Source: Segatella copri (lineage in GTDB: Bacteria; Bacteroidota; Bacteroidia; Bacteroidales; Bacteroidaceae). Taken from it: 33,986 nucleotides of DNA. Below, in pieces: positions 15,830 through 24,190 of the stretch (position 1 is its first letter; every line of letters starts with the position of its first letter). The translations under genes and the position numbers were made by a program. The stretch covers positions 1-33,986 of the forward strand of contig NZ_NMPZ01000034.1 in assembly GCF_002224675.1 (NCBI RefSeq), given 5' to 3'. The notes beneath the pieces were generated by a model. The model was not told the origin of the DNA and ran no database searches. It was given only the letters and a program-made list of their open reading frames with translations.

Positions 15830-15873
15830 AGCCCACTTTAAAACAAGCCTTACTTTTTAAATGTGGGCTCAGT
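15826..15873. repeat. Long inverted repeat (terminator or element end)
   Basis: Perfect 11-bp arms ACTGAGCCCAC (15826-15836) and GTGGGCTCAGT (15863-15873) can be extended by six more pairs (TTTAAA/TTTAAA) with one bulge. It lies 20 nt beyond the stop of the serine-hydrolase gene and exactly at the edge of the chrA remnant. There is no U-tract on the minus strand, only TTATTAATTATT, so it may be a weak terminator or a MITE-like sequence. Confidence 0.65.
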
Positions 15874-15893
15874 ATGTAAGAAAAAAATGTTAG

Positions 15894-17420
15894 CTATTTA
15901 TGCTCATGGGGTTGCTGAGCTTTATGAGCTTTAAAAGAAACTTTCTTGCTATGATAGCTTTCTGATAAATGGATTAATAGTTGGTCATCTTTGAACTGGA
16001 GACGGAGTTCGATGGCGGTTATCCAATCCACGAAGTGCGTTTTGATGACTAACTCTTCACCTTGCCAGGCATAGCAAGAACTGGCGTGGAAAGGAAAATC
16101 GATAGTGCTGAAGCAATTCAATGTCGTACCACGAGGATTCTGTGGATAGAAACCGATGGAGGAGGTCTTCCATTGCTTGAAACCCATTTCGATGATGCCC
16201 TTTCTGCCAACACTATCCACTACTTCCATTTTCTGAGGAGTTAGGAAGCTTACTTGCTTCCAACCCAATGGATTTTTGTCGAGCTGATAGCTTACGTTGA
16301 GAGGTATGCTCATCTGCCTATTGCTCTTCTTTCCCTCCAAGAGTGGAAGTGCATAAGTAGATTGTTTCTTCTTCAATATGCGGTACGCCTTTCCAGGTCG
16401 GATGTCCCTCTCTTTAGATGCGCTCTTATCGTTGGATGGGATAATGCCTGGGAACAAAACATTTTTGATGAGGCTTTGTTCCTTACTTCCGTTGCCAGTA
16501 AGACATTGGGTGATGGCTACCACCATGTCTTGCTGTGGGTTTACGATGATATATTGTCCGTAAGCACCATCTGCCCTTGCGGCATCAGGCCATTCACACA
16601 TCCACATCTGGTAGCCATAGTAATCTTCTACGTGTGGCGACATCATCGCCTTCACCCAGCTAGATGGTATCAGTTGCTTGCCTTCCCATTTACCTTGTTG
16701 CAGCAATAACTGTCCGAACTTAGCAAGCGACTCGCTCTGCAGATAAAGTCCCCAACCTGCCGTGTTGATACCTTCAGGACTCACTTCCCATTTCACCTTT
16801 TCAATATGAAGAGGTTCGAAGAGACGTGGCTTTAAGTATTCCAGCAACGTCATACTTGTTACCTTCTGTATGATGGCGGAAAGCAGGTAAGTGTCAAGAG
16901 AATCATATTGAAACTTGGTGCCTGGTTTGCAATTCATAGGATGGTTCAGATAAGTCTTGCCCCAGTCTAAGTGCTCACTTCTTACTTCATCGAAGAAAAC
17001 GAATCCCGATCGCATGGTGAGCAAATCTTCTATGGTGATGTCGGAGAGCCATTCGCTCACTTCCTTGGGCAGATATTCTGGAAAGAAGGTAGCGAGACGG
17101 TCGGTCAACTTCAGGCGATGTTCGCCGATGGCGATACCGATAGCTGCCGATGTAAATGTCTTGGAGCAGGAGAAGAGGGTGTGCCCATATTCTGCCTTGA
17201 ATGGGGCTGGGTGGATTTCGCCTATCACCTTGCCGTGACGCATCACGATGGCACTGTGGATATCGGTCTTGGGAAAAGACATCAAGGAGTCGAAGAATGC
17301 TACGACCTGCTTGCTTTTTACTCCTGCCTGCTCTGGGGCAACACGAGGAAGATCGCCGGTTTGGGCTTCTGCAGAGAGAAGCCCAAAGGCGAGTGATATT
17401 GTCAGAAATAGTTTTTTCAT
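15894..17420 (-). CDS. Beta-lactamase-fold serine hydrolase, exported
   Basis: This 508-residue protein has a signal peptide (MKKLFLTISLAFGLLSAEAQ) that fixes the start at 17420; a longer frame to 17513 would overlap the esterase gene. It belongs to the class C beta-lactamase/serine hydrolase family (PF00144). The SxxK motif is SCSK (Ser84-Lys87). The second motif has Tyr172 with Ser instead of Asn (YDS). A WGLYLQSESLAKFGQLLLQQG segment is typical of the family. The last ~150 residues form an extra beta-rich domain. Likely an esterase or peptidase acting in the periplasm; a true beta-lactamase is unlikely. It starts 16 nt after the esterase gene and is the last gene of the TonB-receptor operon. 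Confidence 0.87.
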   Translation of the reverse strand: MKKLFLTISLAFGLLSAEAQTGDLPRVAPEQAGVKSKQVVAFFDSLMSFPKTDIHSAIVMRHGKVIGEIHPAPFKAEYGHTLFSCSKTFTSAAIGIAIGEHRLKLTDRLATFFPEYLPKEVSEWLSDITIEDLLTMRSGFVFFDEVRSEHLDWGKTYLNHPMNCKPGTKFQYDSLDTYLLSAIIQKVTSMTLLEYLKPRLFEPLHIEKVKWEVSPEGINTAGWGLYLQSESLAKFGQLLLQQGKWEGKQLIPSSWVKAMMSPHVEDYYGYQMWMCEWPDAARADGAYGQYIIVNPQQDMVVAITQCLTGNGSKEQSLIKNVLFPGIIPSNDKSASKERDIRPGKAYRILKKKQSTYALPLLEGKKSNRQMSIPLNVSYQLDKNPLGWKQVSFLTPQKMEVVDSVGRKGIIEMGFKQWKTSSIGFYPQNPRGTTLNCFSTIDFPFHASSCYAWQGEELVIKTHFVDWITAIELRLQFKDDQLLIHLSESYHSKKVSFKAHKAQQPHEHK

Positions 17421-17436
17421 ATCAGTGGGTGTTTTC

Positions 17437-18609
17437 TTATTTGAACAGTTGTGGAACAAACTGCAGGGTGTACTGTCGCCAGTTGCTCCAGATATGTCCA
17501 CGGCTGCTCTCATGATAGGTGTATTTCAGTCCATCCTTGTCCAGTCGTTCCATCAACAACTTGTTGTTGTTCATGTGCTGATCTTCCTTTCCAATGGCAA
17601 TCCAGTAGAGCTTTACGCCTTTCTTAGCCTGTGTGGCAAGTTTGGTATCCAGGTTGGCGTAGGCAGGGAATGCCTCCATGTCAACATCCTTGAAGTTGAC
17701 TCCTGCCGAGAAGAGTCCCACATAGTCGAACAAGTCTGGGTAGTTGGCTGAAATCATCACAGAATGAAGACCACCCATGGAGAGACCTGCGATGGCACGG
17801 TGAGCTTTGTCTGCCTTTGTATTGAAGGTCGCATCAACGTAATCTACAATCTCAGGAAAGGCTGTTTCGAAAGTTCCATCCTTGAAGTGAGGCAGGAAGT
17901 TGGTCATTACAGGCTTGTAGTTCTGGTTCTCGAAAGTCTCACCTGCCGCAGCCTGCTTGGCAATGTTGCCGTTTGGCATGACTACAATCATTGGCTTACA
18001 TTTCTTTTCTGCAATGAGGTTGTCCATAATGCGTGCGATATTACCCAGTTCGAGCCAGGCATTTTCGTCGCCTCCACTTCCATGAAGAAGATAGAACACT
18101 GGGAATTTCTCGTCAGTCTTGCCATAAGTTGGAGGAAGATAGATGTTCATGCGACGGTCTGTGTTGGCGCTGTTGGAATGATACCATACGGTGCGAACCT
18201 GTCCATGGGCCACGTCGTGTACCTGGTAGTCATCAGCACAGCCATTGCCCACATAGAAGATGCTGAATACGTTGCCTACATCCCTGCGGGTGAAAGGATT
18301 GGTTGGGTCGATGCTTGTTACTCCATCTACGTCGAAGCGATAGGTGTACATTTCTGAAGGCAACTTTGGGGTGGTGTAAGTCCATACGCCCTCCTTGTCC
18401 TTCTTCATGATGCCTGTTCCCTTGTTAGCTTCCCAGTCGGCGATTACCTTTACCTTCTTTGCTTTAGGAGCCTGGATACGGAAGGTTACGGTGTTGTCTT
18501 CGTTTACCTGTGGAGAAACGAGTTTTCCTGAGCGGAATGATACATTCTGCTGTGCGTTCATGCTCATTGCTGCAGCGAGCATAAACAGGATTGAAATATA
18601 CTTTTTCAT
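17437..18609 (-). CDS. Esterase D/CE1-like esterase with N-terminal E-set domain
   Basis: This 390-residue exported enzyme has a signal peptide (to about residue 20). An N-terminal immunoglobulin-like/CBM48-like domain follows (about 25-120: VTFRIQAPKAKKVKVIADW ... GVWTYTTPKLPSEMYTYRF), then an alpha/beta-hydrolase domain of the esterase D family. Catalytic residues are visible: nucleophile Ser277 in GLSMGG, Asp343 in GKEDQH and His372 in SRGHIW, with an oxyanion region at LLHGSGGDENAW. This architecture is shared by Bacteroidota feruloyl/acetyl-xylan esterases and by enterochelin-esterase-like enzymes, so the substrate is open. It lies 38 nt after the TonB-dependent receptor gene, suggesting it acts on what that receptor imports or binds. 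Confidence 0.88.
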   Translation of the reverse strand: MKKYISILFMLAAAMSMNAQQNVSFRSGKLVSPQVNEDNTVTFRIQAPKAKKVKVIADWEANKGTGIMKKDKEGVWTYTTPKLPSEMYTYRFDVDGVTSIDPTNPFTRRDVGNVFSIFYVGNGCADDYQVHDVAHGQVRTVWYHSNSANTDRRMNIYLPPTYGKTDEKFPVFYLLHGSGGDENAWLELGNIARIMDNLIAEKKCKPMIVVMPNGNIAKQAAAGETFENQNYKPVMTNFLPHFKDGTFETAFPEIVDYVDATFNTKADKAHRAIAGLSMGGLHSVMISANYPDLFDYVGLFSAGVNFKDVDMEAFPAYANLDTKLATQAKKGVKLYWIAIGKEDQHMNNNKLLMERLDKDGLKYTYHESSRGHIWSNWRQYTLQFVPQLFK

Positions 18610-18647
18610 ATCTTGAAAATGTTTAAAATTGTTTGTTATTTTGTAAT

Positions 18648-20894
18648 TTAAAAGTTGAGTTTTGCGCCAATCTCTACGGTGAATGGACGTATATAGTTTC
18701 CTGCCATCAGTGTTCCGGCGTATCTGCTGCCATCAGTTATCAGATCGGAACCTGGGATGGTACCCTGGGCACCCGTCTGATTGAGGAAATTAACGAGGTT
18801 GACATTGAAGGTGAGATATTTGTTGTACTTGTAGCTTGCACCTGCAAATGTTTCCCATCTACCTTCGAAATACACAGAGTTGCCCACGTTGGCATACTGC
18901 TTGCTAAAGTAGCGGAACGATGCCCAGACATTGAAGCGGTCGTATGTATAGCTTGGGTCTAACTCAATCAATATTTTCGACTGCTTGGTAACGGTTTTGT
19001 CGCTGAAATCATAGGTCTTGTTGAATGCCTCGAACTTATATCCTGTGTACTTAGGATTCTGGTAAGTGAACATGGCATGGAACTTGAATCCCTTGAATGG
19101 CGAGAACATGGCATCTGTTGTCCAGCCCATAGTCTCGATACCGCTGGATGAACCTACCATCACAGGGTCTTCGTTCGGGTTGTCGCTCATCACGGTCATT
19201 CGTCCGTAGTCATTGGTGCGGCGAGCGTAGGTGAAGGCGGAAACCAGGTTCACGAAGTCGCTGTTGTAGAAGATACCGGCACGTCCCAGGATGAATGGGC
19301 GATAGTCGTAATAAGGAAGCGAAGTGCCAGAGTATGCCTCCAGATGACGATATTGCTTCAGATAGTTGATCTCACCGGTGAAACCGAAATTGTGTGTCAG
19401 GTTATAGGTAGGAGATACTGAAACGGCATAGTTGAGACCAGACAGGTTGTGATGGGTGGTACCTACGGTCTGTGCCTTTCCGTTTTCATCTGTGTATTGT
19501 GCACCTATATGGAAGTCGCTGAAACGACCATCAGTGATGTAATCCACACCTACATTGAACATTTCCAAGCGCAAACCATATCCCATACGGAAGTTGGGAG
19601 TGATATACCAGTTGTCGTTCACATAGGCTGCCAGCTTGTTCTCGTTTCCCTTGTCGTATTCGCTCGAACCATTCAGATTGGCGTATTCCTGGCCGTTGTA
19701 GATGAGTTTGCGTGGATTAGGTGCAACCTCATGATAATATTGTGTGGTGCTACGGGCGTAGTCGATGTAAGAGTAGAACTCGTTTAATCCAAAAGCCCAA
19801 TTGTGGTTGGCTGTCTTTTTCTGGAGCTCTGCCACAAACATGGCGTCAGTCACAGTGAAAGCATTGATCTGTGAAAGACGGCGCTGGATATTGCCATGGA
19901 ATGCTTGTCCATTGTCAGCATAGGTGGCATCGGCATCCTCGTAGAATCCCATCGTGAGTTGGTCCACACTGTTTCCCTTAGAGGTAGATACCTTGGCTTT
20001 CAATGCTAAGGTTGTAGCATTGCCGAAGTCATAATCCAGAAGGGCAGTTCCCTCATGGGTCTTGGTTTTGGAAATATCATAGAGGTTGCCTGACTTCAGT
20101 TCCCCTGTTTTCACATCACGATATTCCATGATACCATCAACCGGGAGGTAAGAGTCACGACCCATTCTGAAACCCTTCACCTCTGTTATCTTTCCATTGC
20201 CATCATAGGTAAAAGGGGCGTAGTTGGCTGCAGTGGTAAGAGGATGGGTTTCGGTAAACTTGTAATAGAGACTGAATCGACCCTTGTCTTGATGGAAGAG
20301 ATGGGTGATGCCGGCAGTGTAGAACTGGGCACGGTCGATGTAGTTGGTAAATTTCAGGTCGAATGTTCCTGGATCGAAATTCTGGTAAGCACTCAGCGTG
20401 AAATAAGTCTTTTTGGCAAGTTTGCCAGACACGTTGATGTCAAAATTCTGTGCACCAAAGGTGTTGGTCTGATACTTCAGCTTTCCCTTGAATGTTTCAC
20501 CGCCACGTTCCATATAGGAATCCACACCATAGCCAATCTCACCAAAGCGTATGGCTGTGGTAGATATGTTCTGCAGACCCTGGCTGGCAAGCAACTGTTC
20601 GCCACGCCAATGGTTGCTTGTGGTGTTTGGCCAATAATAGAAAACTGCTGGCAGTCCATCTACAGTAACTGCTGTGTAGCTCATAGGCAAGCCTATCTCT
20701 ACTTGACGAGGCTCTGTGGCATCCTTGGCGTTGAGCATCACACCATGGTCATTGCCTGCGGTTTCTGTTGTGTCCTCTTTTTGTATATAAGAGGAATTAA
20801 CTCTTGCTAGAGTTGTCGGTACCTCATTGGCTCTGACTGCTGTTGCTGTTGTAGCCATCAGTACTGATGATAAGAGAAAAATGTTTTTGTTCAT
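18648..20894 (-). CDS. TonB-dependent receptor (compact, non-SusC type)
   Basis: This 748-residue outer-membrane protein has a signal peptide (to about Ala22). It lacks the N-terminal carboxypeptidase-D-like extension and SusC signature of glycan importers. The plug region holds EPRQVEIGLP (61-70), VTVDGLPAVFYYWPN and the segment IGYGVDSYMERGGETFKG, typical of a Bacteroidota TonB-receptor subgroup. A long beta-barrel follows, including NFDPGTFDLKFTNYIDRAQFYTAGITH and ending in an aromatic residue (VEIGAKLNF). No SusD-like partner is present. It heads an operon with the esterase and serine hydrolase and has a consensus promoter. Ligand unknown: possibly a siderophore or an esterified aromatic/glycan fragment. 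Confidence 0.9.
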   Translation of the reverse strand: MNKNIFLLSSVLMATTATAVRANEVPTTLARVNSSYIQKEDTTETAGNDHGVMLNAKDATEPRQVEIGLPMSYTAVTVDGLPAVFYYWPNTTSNHWRGEQLLASQGLQNISTTAIRFGEIGYGVDSYMERGGETFKGKLKYQTNTFGAQNFDINVSGKLAKKTYFTLSAYQNFDPGTFDLKFTNYIDRAQFYTAGITHLFHQDKGRFSLYYKFTETHPLTTAANYAPFTYDGNGKITEVKGFRMGRDSYLPVDGIMEYRDVKTGELKSGNLYDISKTKTHEGTALLDYDFGNATTLALKAKVSTSKGNSVDQLTMGFYEDADATYADNGQAFHGNIQRRLSQINAFTVTDAMFVAELQKKTANHNWAFGLNEFYSYIDYARSTTQYYHEVAPNPRKLIYNGQEYANLNGSSEYDKGNENKLAAYVNDNWYITPNFRMGYGLRLEMFNVGVDYITDGRFSDFHIGAQYTDENGKAQTVGTTHHNLSGLNYAVSVSPTYNLTHNFGFTGEINYLKQYRHLEAYSGTSLPYYDYRPFILGRAGIFYNSDFVNLVSAFTYARRTNDYGRMTVMSDNPNEDPVMVGSSSGIETMGWTTDAMFSPFKGFKFHAMFTYQNPKYTGYKFEAFNKTYDFSDKTVTKQSKILIELDPSYTYDRFNVWASFRYFSKQYANVGNSVYFEGRWETFAGASYKYNKYLTFNVNLVNFLNQTGAQGTIPGSDLITDGSRYAGTLMAGNYIRPFTVEIGAKLNF

Positions 20895-20955
20895 TTCTAA
20901 AAGTTATTAGTTATACTGATTGGATTTGAAAGATTTCTAATGAAATTTTCGCTTG

Positions 20956-20986
20956 CAAAAGTACTGCAAAAAACGATTGCTGCCAA
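20956..20986 (-). promoter_or_regulatory. Promoter of the TonB-receptor operon
   Basis: On the minus strand a TTG -33 element (20984-20986) and TACTTTTG -7 element (20956-20963) are separated by 20 nt. The start site would lie about 55 nt before the receptor ATG. Confidence 0.8.
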
Positions 20987-21095
20987 GAAATATACCATAG
21001 ATAGACTTCTGAAAAATGAATAATCGCTGATAATCTGATGGTTACACAATATGCATATCCGGTAGAATATACCCTGTTAAAGAAAGAATATACTC

Positions 21096-21140
21096 ATAAA
21101 AAAGGGGACATACGCCTTGTGATAAGGCACATGTCCCTTT
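21096..21140 (-). terminator. Intrinsic terminator of the regulator gene
   Basis: On the minus strand AAAGGGACAT...GCCTT pairs with AAGGC...ATGTCCCCTTT around a short loop and runs into TTTTTT. It lies about 20 nt after the regulator stop, so the downstream receptor operon is transcribed from its own promoter. Confidence 0.85.
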
Positions 21141-21161
21141 GAAATCAGGCTGTTTGGGGTG

Positions 21162-22976
21162 TTAGACTTCTGTATTGACCTTTTCCTTCAGTCTCTTATA
21201 AAACTCTTCTTTGTCGTAGCGGGCGGCGTTCAACACTCGAGTCTTGTAACTCTTGATGGTGTTAACTGAGTAGTTGAGCGAACGTGCCAGGTCTTCATTT
21301 TTGGTAATGCCCAATCTGATGAGGGCAAAGATGCGCATTTCCACGGTGAGTCGCTCACCCGTTTTGGGAACTATCCTACACTCTGGGCGAAGAAGGGAAT
21401 TGAAGCTTTCCTCAAAATCCGGGAAGAGCATCTGCAAAATACTATCCATCTGATAAAAGGTGTCGAATGCGGCTCCCTTTTGGGCATCGAATACGTTTTT
21501 GAGTCCTTCGTAATCTCGGATGGTGAGTCGGCGCAAAACTTCCTTGCGCAGTTTCTCGATGGCAACCTGGTGGTTCGCACTGCCCACTATCAATTGACTC
21601 AGTACTACTTCTTTGATGTGCCCTGCTTCAATAAGTTCCTTGTTGATGCTCGCAATCTGTACGTTCTTTTCGTAAAGATGCTTCATCTGAGACTCGATGA
21701 GTGACTTCTGCCGATGGAGCGTTTTTCGCTGTTTCTTCATGACGATGATTGCAGCTATCAATAGGACAATCACGATGCTCAGGAAAATGAGACCGATAGT
21801 GAGCCACATTTTCTGCCTTTGAGTGATTGCATAGAGGTCTTTATCTATCTGGGGATAGCTGAATGCTATCTCGGAATAGCGGTAACGTGAATGATATTGT
21901 TCGGCATTGTGCATCGCTACATTGATGAGCATGTACGAACGGGCAATGTCGCCTGTGACGTAAGCGATTTCGGCTATCTTTCTGGCAGCAGGATATTCCA
22001 CTGAGCCACGCTTGATTTCCATGATGGCCGATTGGCTGATGCATTCTGCTGCCTTGGTGTAGTTGCGTAATCCCATATAGTTGTATCCCAGGTTGCCAAG
22101 AGCGTAGGCATAGTATGCAGAGGTAGGAGATAATTTGCTGAGCAGTATTTTGCTTTGCTTAATGGCCTCGGCATATTTGGTTTCGTGGAAGTACATCTTT
22201 ACGAGCATGTCATCGAGCAGGTAAGAGTCTGAAGACACAGTTTGCTTCAATTCTCCATACAGTCGCTTCATGTTTTCCAGATAGGTGTCTTTGGAAAGAA
22301 TGCGATATGGGGTGTAGAATCCGTTCTCGAATTCCAGGTTGAATGCAGCTACGATATAGTTGATTCGGATATCTTGCGAGCAAGTTCTGGGAGCAATCTT
22401 TGCCAAAGTCTCCGCCGCCTCTCTGAAGTACCCGCTATTGGTAAATGCTTGGGCCTCGTAGATGTAGGCTTGTGCCAGATAGTCGTAAGGACTTTTGGTT
22501 GAAGGGGCTTTTGAGTTAGCCTTGGGAGAATTTGCCAACTGCAGTGCTAGCTCTTCGCAATGGCGGGCGCATTGGTAAGAATCCTCAAAGTTGAGCAGGA
22601 ATTGTATGCGAAACAGCTTCTCCCAGAGTTCGTATTGCTTTGTGAGGGGTTGGGGGATACCTAACTGCTGCTTAATCGTATTTACTTCCTGTCTCTGTTT
22701 CGCATGAAAGATGGAGGTGTCTGCCAGTGTTTCGCATACCTTATTTATATAAGGCTTTATCTTCTTGCTTATGGTTTTGCCGTAAGTAGCACCTTTGGCA
22801 TCAAACTCCGCCTTCATCTTTTCGATAGGCATACGATTAATGGTTCCTGCCATTGGGGTTTGGGCAGAAACAAGGATTGGGCAGCAAGTCAGTATAGAGA
22901 GACATGCTATCACAAAGCTATGCTTGCAAGCTTGAAACCTCTTTTTGGAGGTTGTTTTTTCTTCTCTAAATGTCAT
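21162..22976 (-). CDS. Membrane-bound TPR/HTH transcriptional regulator (DUF6377 type)
   Basis: This is a 604-residue protein when started at 22976, which gives a proper signal peptide (FVIACLSILTCCPILVSAQ); longer frames overlap the chromate-transporter gene. A periplasmic TPR-like region (about 60-380, e.g. YAYALGNLGYNYMGLRNYTKAAECI) is followed by one membrane helix (about 391-413, WLTIGLIFLSIVIVLLIAAI). Then come a coiled coil and a C-terminal cytoplasmic HTH resembling LuxR-type (about 540-587: MRIFALIRLGITKNEDLARS then SVNTIKSYKTRVLNAA). Proteins of this build regulate neighbouring outer-membrane uptake genes in Bacteroidota. Placed directly upstream of the TonB-receptor operon, it probably senses a periplasmic ligand and controls that operon. 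Confidence 0.85.
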   Translation of the reverse strand: MTFREEKTTSKKRFQACKHSFVIACLSILTCCPILVSAQTPMAGTINRMPIEKMKAEFDAKGATYGKTISKKIKPYINKVCETLADTSIFHAKQRQEVNTIKQQLGIPQPLTKQYELWEKLFRIQFLLNFEDSYQCARHCEELALQLANSPKANSKAPSTKSPYDYLAQAYIYEAQAFTNSGYFREAAETLAKIAPRTCSQDIRINYIVAAFNLEFENGFYTPYRILSKDTYLENMKRLYGELKQTVSSDSYLLDDMLVKMYFHETKYAEAIKQSKILLSKLSPTSAYYAYALGNLGYNYMGLRNYTKAAECISQSAIMEIKRGSVEYPAARKIAEIAYVTGDIARSYMLINVAMHNAEQYHSRYRYSEIAFSYPQIDKDLYAITQRQKMWLTIGLIFLSIVIVLLIAAIIVMKKQRKTLHRQKSLIESQMKHLYEKNVQIASINKELIEAGHIKEVVLSQLIVGSANHQVAIEKLRKEVLRRLTIRDYEGLKNVFDAQKGAAFDTFYQMDSILQMLFPDFEESFNSLLRPECRIVPKTGERLTVEMRIFALIRLGITKNEDLARSLNYSVNTIKSYKTRVLNAARYDKEEFYKRLKEKVNTEV

Positions 22977-23006
22977 TCTATAGGGTTTGAGGGGTTCAAT
23001 TGACAG

Positions 23007-23014
23007 CAAAGTTA
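23007..23014 (-). promoter_or_regulatory. Probable promoter (-7) of the regulator gene
   Basis: TAACTTTG on the minus strand matches the -7 consensus and lies 31 nt before the ATG at 22976. No good -33 element is seen at the right distance, so this call is weaker than the other promoters. Confidence 0.45.
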
Positions 23015-23035
23015 ATACTAATATTTGAAATCTCT

Positions 23036-23608
23036 TTAATATAATAGTACCAATCCCGCAAAAGCCGAATAGAGTATCATGCGGATGGGATTGATCTTCA
23101 TTACCTTCACACCGATGAAGGTTGCAAAGAAGAGGGCGATGGAGATATAGAATCTCCAAGGATTTTCGGGAGTAGAGAAGTTCTCGCCATTCATCAGGAG
23201 CAGGGCTGCGGCTCCTACCAATCCTACAATGGCTGGGCGAAGACCGATGAAGATGCTCTGGACGGCTGAGGTGTTCATATACTTGTACAGCATCTTGCTG
23301 ATAAGAATCATCAAAATCAAAGAGGGGAGAACCAAAGCAAAGGTTGCCATGGCACTTCCGAGTACAGCCATCATGCCACTCATGCCGGCATTATGGACTG
23401 CTGTATAGCCACAATAGGTAGCGGCATTGATGCCGATAGGTCCCGGTGTCATCTGAGAGATGGCAACCACATCGGTAAACTCCTTCATCGTCATCCAATG
23501 ATACTGCGTTACCACCTGTCCCTGAATCAGGGATATCATGGAATAGCCACCTCCGAATCCGAAGATGCCTATCTGAAGGAATACGATGAAAAGCTGAAGA
23601 AATATCAT
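23036..23608 (-). CDS. chrA: Chromate transporter family protein, half-size (second of pair)
   Basis: This 190-residue integral membrane protein of the CHR family has the N-terminal motif FGFGGGYSMI, the WMTMKEFTDVVAISQMTPGP loop and GINAATYCGY, plus several hydrophobic helices. The C-terminus is LYSAFAGLVLLY. Paired short CHR proteins usually form a hetero-oligomer with antiparallel topology; the founding ChrA expels chromate, but the substrate of chromosomal pairs like this is not established. It follows its partner by 3 nt. A decayed copy of its last codons lies at 15783-15829. Confidence 0.88.
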   Translation of the reverse strand: MIFLQLFIVFLQIGIFGFGGGYSMISLIQGQVVTQYHWMTMKEFTDVVAISQMTPGPIGINAATYCGYTAVHNAGMSGMMAVLGSAMATFALVLPSLILMILISKMLYKYMNTSAVQSIFIGLRPAIVGLVGAAALLLMNGENFSTPENPWRFYISIALFFATFIGVKVMKINPIRMILYSAFAGLVLLY

Positions 23609-23611
23609 ATG

Positions 23612-24163
23612 TTATTCTGTTGGTTGAATGAATTGTCCATAGATGTAGCCACCTACGGCAGCTGCGATAATCACCCAGATTGGGTTGACGCCCAAAAGCC
23701 AGATCAGAAGGGCGGATAGAATAGGAATCCAGCAGTTGACAAGCGAAATACCGGCACTCTTGGCAAGTGAGAACGTAGGTACGGCTATCAATGCCACGAC
23801 GGCAGGACGGATGCCTGCAAACATGGCAGCCACCACCTTGTTGTCTTCAAACTGATGGAAAAACATAGCTATAGCCAAGATAATAAGAAACGATGGCAAC
23901 GAAGCGCCGAAGGTGCAGACGATGGCTCCCGGTATCTTTGCCAACTTATATCCGAGTAGGGAACTCATGTTGATGGCCAAGGCTCCCGGACAAACCTGGG
24001 TGGTAGCGATGGCATCCAGAAATTCCTCCTTCGTCATCCAATGATGCTTGTCAACGACTTCGGATTCTATAATAGGAATCATGGCATAGCCACCCCCAAA
24101 GGTGACTATGCCAATCTTCATAAATGTTTTGAATAATGTAAGATAACTTACGCTATTATTCAT
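23612..24163 (-). CDS. chrA: Chromate transporter family protein, half-size (first of pair)
   Basis: This 183-residue membrane protein has the same CHR signature as its neighbour (VTFGGGYAMIPIIESEVV, WMTKEEFLDAIATTQVCPGA, INMSSLLGYK). About half the length of classical two-domain ChrA, it represents one CHR domain. It starts 27 nt after the end of purL with no promoter or terminator in the T-rich gap, so read-through from purL is likely. The second CHR gene follows after 3 nt. Confidence 0.88.
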   Translation of the reverse strand: MNNSVSYLTLFKTFMKIGIVTFGGGYAMIPIIESEVVDKHHWMTKEEFLDAIATTQVCPGALAINMSSLLGYKLAKIPGAIVCTFGASLPSFLIILAIAMFFHQFEDNKVVAAMFAGIRPAVVALIAVPTFSLAKSAGISLVNCWIPILSALLIWLLGVNPIWVIIAAAVGGYIYGQFIQPTE

Positions 24164-24190
24164 TTTTTACCTTTTTACTTTTTTATCTTT

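Noticed and set aside
15894..17420. Antibiotic-resistance beta-lactamase
   Set aside because: It has the SxxK fold motif, but the second motif is altered, an extra C-terminal domain is present and the context is an uptake operon.
18648..20894. SusC-type glycan importer
   Set aside because: There is no carboxypeptidase-D-like N-terminal domain, the length is short and no SusD gene follows.
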